Assembly: GCA_029941985.1 (NCBI GenBank)
Contig: JAPYTV010000028.1
Coordinates: 1-11,048 of the forward strand
Direction of reading: 5' to 3'
Source of the DNA: Candidatus Pelagibacter sp.
Lineage (GTDB): Bacteria; Pseudomonadota; Alphaproteobacteria; Pelagibacterales; Pelagibacteraceae
DNA length: 11,048 bases
A model generated the notes under the pieces. The model ran no database searches. It worked only from the letters and a program-made list of their open reading frames with translations, and was not told the origin of the DNA. Shown here piece after piece: positions 1 through 4,992 of the stretch; position 1 is the stretch's first letter; each line of letters starts with the position of its first letter. The translations under genes and the position numbers were made by a program.

Positions 1-362
1 AAATGAATAGATATATAATTCTTGCAATAATTATGGCTATGATTTTTCTTTTAGGATGGCCTTTAGAATGGGTTCCAATCGTCATGATAATAGTTCCAAT
101 TATTTTGCCTTTAGTTGAAGCTTTAGGGTTTAATTTAACTTGGTTTGCAATTCTTGTTGCGGTCAATTTACAAACTGCCTGGCTCTCACCACCAGTTGCT
201 TTATCGGCATATTTTTTAAAAGGTGTTGTTCCTGAGTGGGATCTTAAAGATATTTATCACGGAATGATGCAATTTATGGTTATCCAAGTAATAGGATTAA
301 TTCTAATTATAATATTTCCGCAAATTGCCTTATGGCTTCCAGCCTATCTATATGGACAGTAG
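1..362 (+). CDS. TRAP transporter large permease subunit (DctM type), 3' part only
   Basis: This is the last 119 or so residues of the large membrane subunit of a tripartite ATP-independent periplasmic (TRAP) transporter, which takes up a substrate handed over by a periplasmic binding protein, driven by an ion gradient. The frame is open to the left edge, so the Met at base 3 is internal and the 5' part (families usually exceed 420 residues) lies outside the window. Visible residues 5-35, 45-60 and 90-117 are hydrophobic and look like membrane segments. The stretch LSPPVALSAYFLKG (visible residues 61-74) is the typical C-terminal signature of DctM/FcbT3-type subunits, followed by the usual short amphipathic piece and a last helix. 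The stop TAG is 24 bases before the GTG of the next gene, in the same reading frame, so the two are probably co-transcribed. Substrate cannot be told from this fragment. The family is clear; partner subunits are not visible. Confidence 0.88.
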   Translation, partial: MNRYIILAIIMAMIFLLGWPLEWVPIVMIIVPIILPLVEALGFNLTWFAILVAVNLQTAWLSPPVALSAYFLKGVVPEWDLKDIYHGMMQFMVIQVIGLILIIIFPQIALWLPAYLYGQ

Positions 363-386
363 AATTTATTAGTTTATTATAAAATA

Positions 387-1844
387 GTGATTCAAGATAA
401 AGCTAAAAATAGTTTAATTAATTGGGAGATTGTCTCAGTTAATCCAAAAGATAAAAAGTGGAGCTGGATAGACCTTTTTTGCTTTTGGGGAAATAACATA
501 CAAAGCATAATAGCATTTTCGCTTATAGCTTCTCTCTATCTTGTTTATGATCTAAATATTATAGTAGTTTTTTTAGGTAGTTTAATCGGATCTTTTTTTG
601 TTTATTTCTTTGCAAACTTAATAGGTAAACCATCACAAAAGCATGGCATTCCTTTTCCTGTTTTATTAAGAACATCCTTTGGATTTAAAGGAGCTAAGTA
701 CTTTGCTCTATTAAGAGGTTTAGTCGGTATTTTTATGTTTGGTGTTCAAACATATTTTTTATCAAAAGCATTTAGCTATTTAATAAGAATATTAATTTTT
801 TCGATTGATAAAACAATAGTTGATCAAGATATTTTTTTAATTTTTTTGTTGGGTTTAAATATAATTGACTGGACATCATTTATTATTGCCATCTTATTGC
901 AGGCATTTTTATTTAGTAGAAATCATAAATTTAACAAACTAATTATAAATTTTTCAGCAATAACTGTTTATTTAGGAATTATATTATTTTTTTTAGTAGT
1001 AATTCTTTTTGATTTTGATCACGTAACAGAGGCGTTTATAGACATATTTACTTTTAATAATTTTTTTATTAAATCCAACATTGCTCCTTTGATCACTGTT
1101 GCTGGAACTATTTTTGCTTATTTCTCAGTAGTTCTTGTTAACTATGGTGATTTTTCTCGTTACGTTAAAAATGAAAATGAATTAAAAAAAGGTAATTTGA
1201 GTTTATTTTTAAATTTAATTATTTTTTCATTTTTAGCAGTTTTTATAGTTATTGGGGTCGATGTTATTTTAAACAAAAACCTAGAACACATGGAAAGAAT
1301 TTTAACAAGTCCAACTGATATTATTGGTAAGTTTGACAATATTTTAATAACAGTAATAGTTTTATTTTTCATTATTATAGCTTCTGCTTCAACAAATTTA
1401 ATAGCAAACTATATACCTGCTCAAAATTCATTACTAAATTTTTTACCAAGTAAACTTAATTTAAAAAAAGTAGCTTTTATTATTGTTATCTTAGGATTTA
1501 TTATCGGTATTTTTTGGTTACCACTATTAAGTCAAATTGGGATTTTATCATTTGTAGATACAATAGGTTCTTTTTTTGGACCTATTTTTGGTATTATGGT
1601 AGTTGATTATTACCTAGTTAAAAAAAGTAATCTAAATAATAAAGATATTTTCTCGTTAGATCCAAGTGGAACTTATTTCTATTCCAATGGTTGGCACATT
1701 AAAGGTATTTATAGTCTGATAATTGGCTTTATTTTTGCAGCAGGAACAATTTGGAATGAAAATTTAATGTATTTACAATCTTATTCATGGATAATAGGTG
1801 CTTTCATCTCATCTTTAACTTACTATCTATTAGCGAGCAGATAG
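387..1844 (+). CDS. NCS1 family nucleobase/hydantoin-type cation symporter
   Basis: A 485-residue inner-membrane permease of the nucleobase:cation symporter-1 family (Mhp1, CodB and allantoin permease relatives), with about twelve hydrophobic segments. Family motifs seen are HGIPFPVLLRTSFG (residues 86-99), GVQTYF (119-124) and NYGDFSRYV (252-260), the last matching the usual N-x-x-DFSRY after helix 6. The start is GTG at 387. No ATG, GTG or TTG lies between the upstream TAG and this codon, and WEIVSV plus the WSWIDLFCFWGNN segment fit an NCS1 N-terminus. Gln121 matches the substrate-binding Gln of Mhp1. The Trp usually found four residues before it is Met117 here, and the second stacking Trp seems to be Phe243 (alignment by eye). 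The gene sits in a TRAP-NCS1-SDR run with short spacers. Likely substrates are purines, pyrimidines, allantoin or hydantoin-like rings, but the altered pocket makes the exact one open. Confidence 0.87.
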   Translation: MIQDKAKNSLINWEIVSVNPKDKKWSWIDLFCFWGNNIQSIIAFSLIASLYLVYDLNIIVVFLGSLIGSFFVYFFANLIGKPSQKHGIPFPVLLRTSFGFKGAKYFALLRGLVGIFMFGVQTYFLSKAFSYLIRILIFSIDKTIVDQDIFLIFLLGLNIIDWTSFIIAILLQAFLFSRNHKFNKLIINFSAITVYLGIILFFLVVILFDFDHVTEAFIDIFTFNNFFIKSNIAPLITVAGTIFAYFSVVLVNYGDFSRYVKNENELKKGNLSLFLNLIIFSFLAVFIVIGVDVILNKNLEHMERILTSPTDIIGKFDNILITVIVLFFIIIASASTNLIANYIPAQNSLLNFLPSKLNLKKVAFIIVILGFIIGIFWLPLLSQIGILSFVDTIGSFFGPIFGIMVVDYYLVKKSNLNNKDIFSLDPSGTYFYSNGWHIKGIYSLIIGFIFAAGTIWNENLMYLQSYSWIIGAFISSLTYYLLASR

Positions 1845-1849
1845 TTTTT

Positions 1850-2596
1850 ATGCATCAATTTGATTTAAAAAACAAAACTGCAATTGTTACTGGTGGAGCT
1901 CAAGGTTTTGGACTAAATATTGCAAAAAGATTTTTAGATTCAGGTGCAAAAGTTATAATTTGGGACATTGATAAAAGTGAACTAATTAAGGCATCAAAAG
2001 AATTAAACAATCCCAATCTTTCATATAACGTTGTTGACGTATCTAATTTTGATCAAGTTAAAGAAATTGTAGACGATATAATTAAAATATCCAATATTGA
2101 TATACTAATCAATAATGCTGGAATTACTGGTTCAACATCATCTTTATGGGATTATGATGTGGCTGAATGGAATAAAATTGTTCAAATCAACTTAATGGGT
2201 ACATTTAACTGCTGCAAGTGTATTGTTCCAACTATGATCAAAAATAACTATGGTAGAATTGTTAATGTAGCTTCTGTTGCTGGAAAAGAGGGTAATGCTA
2301 ATGCAAGCGCATATAGCTCTGCAAAAGCAGGAACTATTGGTTTAACAAAGTCACTTGGAAAAGAATTAGCAGATAAAAATATAGCTGTTAATGCTGTCAC
2401 ACCTGCAGGAGCTAAAACAAGAATTTTAAATCAAATGTCAAAAGAACATGTTGCTAGAATGCTATCAAAAGTTCCAAGAGGTAGATTTTTAGAAATAGAA
2501 GAATTTACTTCTTTGGTCTGTTGGCTTTCATCAGAAGAAAATTCTTTCTCTACAGCTGCAGTATTTGATATAAGTGGTGGTAGATCTACTTATTAG
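1850..2596 (+). CDS. SDR family NAD(P)-dependent oxidoreductase
   Basis: A 248-residue classical short-chain dehydrogenase/reductase. It has a cytosolic Rossmann fold with the cofactor loop TGGAQGFG (residues 14-21), Asp39 at the end of the second strand (suggesting NAD rather than NADP), NNAG (88-91), Asn114, Ser142 in NVASVAG, and Tyr155-x-x-x-Lys159, so the catalytic Asn-Ser-Tyr-Lys set is complete. The C-terminus ends in DISGGRSTY, the usual close of FabG-like and sugar/alcohol dehydrogenase-like members. The frame is open back to 1787, but the ATG at 1850 is preferred: it puts the first strand at the normal distance and leaves a 5-base gap after the permease stop, whereas the longer form would overlap the permease and add residues unlike the family. 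It probably oxidises an alcohol or sugar acid imported by the adjacent transporters. The substrate is inference only. FabG itself is less likely, given the transport-gene context. Confidence 0.9.
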   Translation: MHQFDLKNKTAIVTGGAQGFGLNIAKRFLDSGAKVIIWDIDKSELIKASKELNNPNLSYNVVDVSNFDQVKEIVDDIIKISNIDILINNAGITGSTSSLWDYDVAEWNKIVQINLMGTFNCCKCIVPTMIKNNYGRIVNVASVAGKEGNANASAYSSAKAGTIGLTKSLGKELADKNIAVNAVTPAGAKTRILNQMSKEHVARMLSKVPRGRFLEIEEFTSLVCWLSSEENSFSTAAVFDISGGRSTY

Positions 2597-2717
2597 GTTT
2601 AATTTTAGGGGCAAAATCAATCCTTTTTTCAAAAATTTTTTTTTCTTTAGATATAACTGGAGCTAAAATTATTATTGACCAGTAGATTAAAAGTATAAAT
2701 ATAGAAATTGATCTCAT
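2586..2717 (-). CDS. Small hypothetical single-span membrane protein (43 aa)
   Basis: A short open frame encoding 43 residues. Residues 3-24 are almost purely hydrophobic (SISIFILLIYWSIIILAPV), followed by a charged tail KEKKIFEKRIDFAPKIKPNK. This is the layout of a one-helix inner-membrane peptide, or a signal anchor with a basic tail. The ATG is the first possible start, because the codon just before it is an in-frame TGA. The 3' end overlaps the last 11 bases of the convergent SDR gene. It is divergent from the DUF3047 gene, with a 92-base A+T-rich gap that could hold promoters for both. No homologous family is recognised. Support is the non-random hydrophobic-then-charged pattern in an otherwise gene-free stretch; the main doubt is its small size in A+T-rich DNA. 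Confidence 0.45.
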   Translation of the reverse strand: MRSISIFILLIYWSIIILAPVISKEKKIFEKRIDFAPKIKPNK

Positions 2718-2772
2718 TCATTGTACTTATAATTTAATAATGTATTAAGAATGTTTAAAATTTGTTCAAATA

Positions 2773-2801
2773 TTGTTTTATTTAAAAATAAAGTATATAT
2801 C
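2773..2801 (+). promoter_or_regulatory. Candidate sigma-70 promoter for the DUF3047 gene
   Basis: TTGTTT (2773-2778) and TATATC (2796-2801) are separated by 17 bases, a plausible -35/-10 pair. The start point would fall near 2807-2809, leaving almost no leader before the ATG at 2810. A 7-base inverted repeat, TTTATTT-AA-AAATAAA (2777-2792), fills the spacer. In DNA this A+T-rich, such matches arise easily. Confidence 0.35.
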
Positions 2802-2809
2802 GATCAACA

Positions 2810-3454
2810 ATGTTAAAAAAAATTTTATTAGTTGTTTTTTCTTGTATTTTACTTCAACAGATTGTTTTAGCAGATAAAATAGTTGTTTTTGATTTTACTG
2901 AAGATGAATTTAAAAAATTGAAGGTAAAAAAGGTAAAAGGCAAAACTACATGGTCTTTAGGATTTAACAAAAATGGGAATTTTATAAAAGCTGAAGCCGA
3001 AGGTAAAGGCTCTGGTTTGGGTAAAGAAGTTGAAATTAATCTTTCAAAAACACCATTTATTAATATTACCTGGAAAGTTGAGAGAGATCTTTCAGGAATT
3101 ATCGAAAATAGCAAAAAGGGACATGATTATGCAGCTAGAGTTTTTGTTATTAAAAAAACTGGATCTACAGTTCTTTCAAATAGAGCAATAAACTATGTTT
3201 TTTCAAGCAATAACTCCATTGGAGATTATTGGTCTAGTCCATATACAAAAAAATCTATTGATTATGTTTTGTCTACCACAAAAGATAATTTAGATACGTG
3301 GGTTACAGTTAAAGCAAATGTTAAAAAACATTTTAAAAAACTTCATGGCTTAGATGTTGATGAGCTATCAGGAGTAGCAATTATGACTGATACAGATAAT
3401 TCTAAGTTGAAAGCTATTGCTTATTATCAAAATATTTATTTTTCTTCAGAATAG
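2810..3454 (+). CDS. DUF3047 domain exported protein
   Basis: A 214-residue protein with a Sec-type signal peptide: MLKK, a hydrophobic core to about residue 20, and probable cleavage after QIVLA (residues 17-21). The mature part matches the DUF3047 family pattern. After a beta-rich start it shows INITWKVERDL (84-94), KKGHDYAARVFV (102-113), AINYVFSS (126-133), DYWSSPYT (139-146), LDTWVTVKANV (161-171) and a late GVAIMTDTDN (188-197) followed by AYYQNIYF. These sit in the family's usual order and spacing, and the length is normal. The molecular function of DUF3047 is unknown; the fold is probably a beta sandwich resembling carbohydrate-binding modules, and the location is periplasm. It appears to be a single-gene unit, since the genes on both sides are on the other strand. 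Its stop codon touches the stop of the convergent 46-residue gene. Confidence 0.88.
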   Translation: MLKKILLVVFSCILLQQIVLADKIVVFDFTEDEFKKLKVKKVKGKTTWSLGFNKNGNFIKAEAEGKGSGLGKEVEINLSKTPFINITWKVERDLSGIIENSKKGHDYAARVFVIKKTGSTVLSNRAINYVFSSNNSIGDYWSSPYTKKSIDYVLSTTKDNLDTWVTVKANVKKHFKKLHGLDVDELSGVAIMTDTDNSKLKAIAYYQNIYFSSE

Positions 3455-3595
3455 TTAAAATTTTAGATACTTCTTAAGACCCATACTTAAAAAAGACAAA
3501 AGTATAGCAACTATAACATCTTCAATCGGAGCAGCACCTGGAACGCCAAAATTCCACGCAATAACTCCAACCAACCAAATAATATAAACTTTCAT
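3455..3595 (-). CDS. Small hypothetical two-helix membrane protein (46 aa)
   Basis: A compact frame of 46 residues with two hydrophobic segments, VYIIWLVGVIAWNFGVP (3-19) and DVIVAILLSFLSMGL (26-40), joined by a short GAAPIE turn and closed by a basic KKYLKF tail. The ATG is the first start after an in-frame TGA. Its stop abuts the DUF3047 stop exactly, base against base. It lies 75 bases downstream of the uracil-DNA glycosylase on the same strand, so it might share that transcript or use its own promoter. The Trp, Gly and Pro placement and sensible codon use suggest a real protein, and I have the impression of similar short proteins in SAR11 genomes, without being able to confirm this. It resembles small inner-membrane peptides of no assigned function. 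Confidence 0.65.
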   Translation of the reverse strand: MKVYIIWLVGVIAWNFGVPGAAPIEDVIVAILLSFLSMGLKKYLKF

Positions 3596-3670
3596 TATTA
3601 ATGTTATTATATCTCAGTTTAATGTTAAATAATCATTTTTTATTGATATCATAACTAAATGCATTAAAAT

Positions 3671-4342
3671 TTAACTTAGTTGTCTTGCTTTAATAAATAA
3701 ATTTTTCATCATTTTGATGTTAATAATTTTTGTATTTACGTTCCTTGGACTAGGATGATAACAAGCGATAAGAGTTTTTCCATCAGGTAGGTTGTACTTT
3801 TTCCCGTGTTTAAATATGAATTTTTTATCAATTTGAAAATTTTTTTTATAAAATTTAATACAATTATCAAAAGCCAGCTTACCTAAAGTCACTATAGCTT
3901 TTAAATTTTTAAGATTAGTAATTTCATTGTCAAAATAACTAGAGCAATTAATTAATTCTTTAGTATGAGGCTTATCACCTGGAGGAACACATTTTAAAAT
4001 ATTAGTTATATAAGTAGAGTTTAATTTTAGTCCATCATTTATATGATTAGAAAATGATTGATTTGAAATTTTAGCAGTGTGAAGACATTTAAATAAAAAA
4101 TCACCAGATTTATCACCAGTAAAAGCTCTACCAGTTCTAGTACCGCCATGCGCAGCTGGAGCCAAACCAATAATCATTAATTTAGCTTTTAAATCTCCAA
4201 ACCCTGGAACTGGTTTTCCCCAGTAATTTTCATTAATATTATTTTTTCTTTTTATCAAAGTTATTTTTTTACTAAATTTTATTAATCTAGGACATTTTTT
4301 ACACTTTATAATTTTATTCTTAAGAATTTTTGAACTATCCAT
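3671..4342 (-). CDS. Uracil-DNA glycosylase, family 5-like (UDGb), Fe-S type
   Basis: A 223-residue DNA repair enzyme that removes uracil (and, in this family, other deaminated bases) from DNA to start base excision repair. Seen in order: Cys14 and Cys17 (KCKKCPRL), YWGKPVPGFGD (40-50), catalytic motif GLAPAAHGG (59-67), RTGRAFTGDKSG (69-80), CVPPGDKPHTKELINC with Cys118 and Cys133, and motif HPSPRNVNT (196-204). The four cysteines are the expected [4Fe-4S] ligands. In the GLAPAAHG motif, Ala stands where family-1 and family-4 enzymes have Asp or Glu, which is characteristic of UDGb. Length is normal for a compact version. Its start codon lies only 22 bases from the divergent start of a 45-residue basic protein, so the two must have overlapping promoter regions. 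Function is inferred from motifs only, but they are strong. Confidence 0.9.
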   Translation of the reverse strand: MDSSKILKNKIIKCKKCPRLIKFSKKITLIKRKNNINENYWGKPVPGFGDLKAKLMIIGLAPAAHGGTRTGRAFTGDKSGDFLFKCLHTAKISNQSFSNHINDGLKLNSTYITNILKCVPPGDKPHTKELINCSSYFDNEITNLKNLKAIVTLGKLAFDNCIKFYKKNFQIDKKFIFKHGKKYNLPDGKTLIACYHPSPRNVNTKIINIKMMKNLFIKARQLS

Positions 4343-4359
4343 AATTAGTATGTTATATT
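4330..4359 (+). promoter_or_regulatory. Candidate promoter for the small basic protein
   Basis: TTGAAC (4330-4335) and TATATT (4354-4359) lie 18 bases apart. The -35 box is inside the first codons of the divergent glycosylase gene. Transcription would begin around 4365-4367, at the ATG itself, so the message would be leaderless or nearly so. Confidence 0.35.
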
Positions 4360-4364
4360 AAATT

Positions 4365-4502
4365 ATGTCATCAAAAAAAGCTATGAAACTTGCTCAAAAA
4401 CAAGCTTTTGCTAAACATAGAAGTAATATTACAAACAGTAGGTTTAGTTCAAAAAAAATAAATTTTTCTCACAAGATTAATAGAAAAAATAAAAAATCTT
4501 AA
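4365..4502 (+). CDS. Small very basic hypothetical protein (45 aa)
   Basis: A 45-residue frame starting MSSKKAMKLAQKQAFAKHR and ending NRKNKKS. It contains 11 Lys, 3 Arg and 2 His and no Asp or Glu, so it is very strongly positively charged. Residues 3-19 could form an amphipathic helix; the rest looks disordered and polar. Such composition suggests nucleic-acid or ribosome binding, but no known ribosomal protein or nucleoid protein is recognised. The start is 22 bases from the divergent glycosylase start, preceded by AAATT rather than a Shine-Dalgarno sequence. It is convergent with the DUF1289 gene, with 35 bases between stops. The frame fills an otherwise empty interval and is free of stops over 46 codons in A+T-rich DNA, which favours a real gene. 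Lys-rich frames do arise by chance in A-rich sequence, which is the main counter-argument. Confidence 0.55.
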   Translation: MSSKKAMKLAQKQAFAKHRSNITNSRFSSKKINFSHKINRKNKKS

Positions 4503-4537
4503 CTTTCTTTATCAAAAATTCAACTTTATTTACATAA

Positions 4538-4789
4538 TTATTCATTAATAAGTTTTTTTTTAAATAGAGAAATTCCATTTTCGACTTTATGTTTATAAGA
4601 ATCTTTAAAGCTTTCAAGCTGCCATCCTGTTAACCTTTTTTGAATTTTAATAAGGTTTTCTTCTTTCCATTTATTGCTAGTAACTTCAGTTTTCCATATT
4701 TTCTTTTCTTTATTACTGCGGCCACAACCATAACAATAACCTGTTTGAGGATCTGTTTTACAAATACTTATACAAGGCGAAATAATCAT
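4538..4789 (-). CDS. DUF1289 domain four-cysteine protein
   Basis: An 83-residue protein beginning with the DUF1289 signature: SPCISIC (4-10), TGYCYGCGRSNKEKKIW (16-32). Cys6, Cys10, Cys19 and Cys22 form a C-x3-C-x8-C-x2-C set likely to bind a metal or an Fe-S cluster. The RS-x-x-E-x-x-x-W part after the cysteines is typical of the family. Residues 50-83 are a basic, probably helical extension beyond the compact DUF1289 core. The role of the family is unknown; it is small and presumed cytosolic. The start ATG follows an A-run with no Shine-Dalgarno sequence. It lies upstream of and divergent from the tRNA-Leu/trigger factor transcription unit, with a 102-base A+T-rich gap. Confidence 0.85.
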   Translation of the reverse strand: MIISPCISICKTDPQTGYCYGCGRSNKEKKIWKTEVTSNKWKEENLIKIQKRLTGWQLESFKDSYKHKVENGISLFKKKLINE

Positions 4790-4842
4790 TTTTTTTAAAT
4801 AATTGTTAATTTATAAATGATTATTTGTATATTTCATAACTA

Positions 4843-4877
4843 TTGTCATTGGACAAATTCAATCAATAATATATAAA
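4843..4877 (+). promoter_or_regulatory. Candidate promoter for tRNA-Leu and the tig operon
   Basis: TTGTCA (4843-4848) matches five of six -35 consensus positions. Two -10 options follow: TAATAT (4867-4872, 18-base spacing) or TATAAA (4872-4877, 17 bases after TTGGAC at 4849-4854). Either puts the start point about 5 to 12 bases before the mature tRNA. It could drive the tRNA and read on into tig. Confidence 0.45.
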
Positions 4878-4891
4878 ATCTCATAATTTGT

Positions 4892-4976
4892 GGGCAGTTG
4901 GCGGAATTGGTATACGCGCTGGTCTTAGGAACCAGTGGGGCAACCCTTAAGAGTTCGAGTCTCTTACTGCCTACCA
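4892..4976 (+). tRNA. tRNA-Leu, anticodon UAG
   Basis: A full 85-base class II tRNA with encoded CCA. The D stem is GCG/CGC around the GG-containing loop. The anticodon stem CTGGT/ACCAG encloses loop CTTAGGA with anticodon TAG at 4926-4928, decoding CUN leucine codons. The long variable arm is TGGGGCAACCCTT. The T stem AAGAG/CTCTT encloses TTCGAGT, and the acceptor ends ACTGCCT-A-CCA. The first acceptor pair is G1-U72, a wobble rather than the usual G-C, while the other six pairs are standard. The trigger factor ATG follows 16 bases after CCA. Confidence 0.96.
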
Positions 4977-4992
4977 GAACAAATATAAAATT

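Noticed and set aside
1160..1372. Antisense frame inside the permease gene
   Set aside because: It is the reverse reading of A/T-rich membrane-protein codons; the sense gene is complete and well supported. The same applies to antisense frames in the DUF3047, tig, clpX and lon genes.
1787..1849. Longer N-terminus for the SDR, starting inside the permease gene
   Set aside because: The added 21 residues do not resemble an SDR start, while the ATG at 1850 gives a normal N-terminus and a 5-base operon gap.
2597..2650. T-runs after the SDR gene as a terminator
   Set aside because: No stable stem precedes the T-runs, and the stretch codes for the tail of the antisense 43-residue frame.
4538..4561. 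A/T hairpin followed by nine T as a rho-independent terminator for the small basic gene
   Set aside because: The stem is five A-T pairs and is part of the DUF1289 coding sequence (LINE and KKK codons), so it is too weak to annotate as a terminator.
4827..4880. Short frame MIICIFHNYCHW before tRNA-Leu
   Set aside because: Under 20 residues, lies over the probable promoter, and shows no protein-like pattern.
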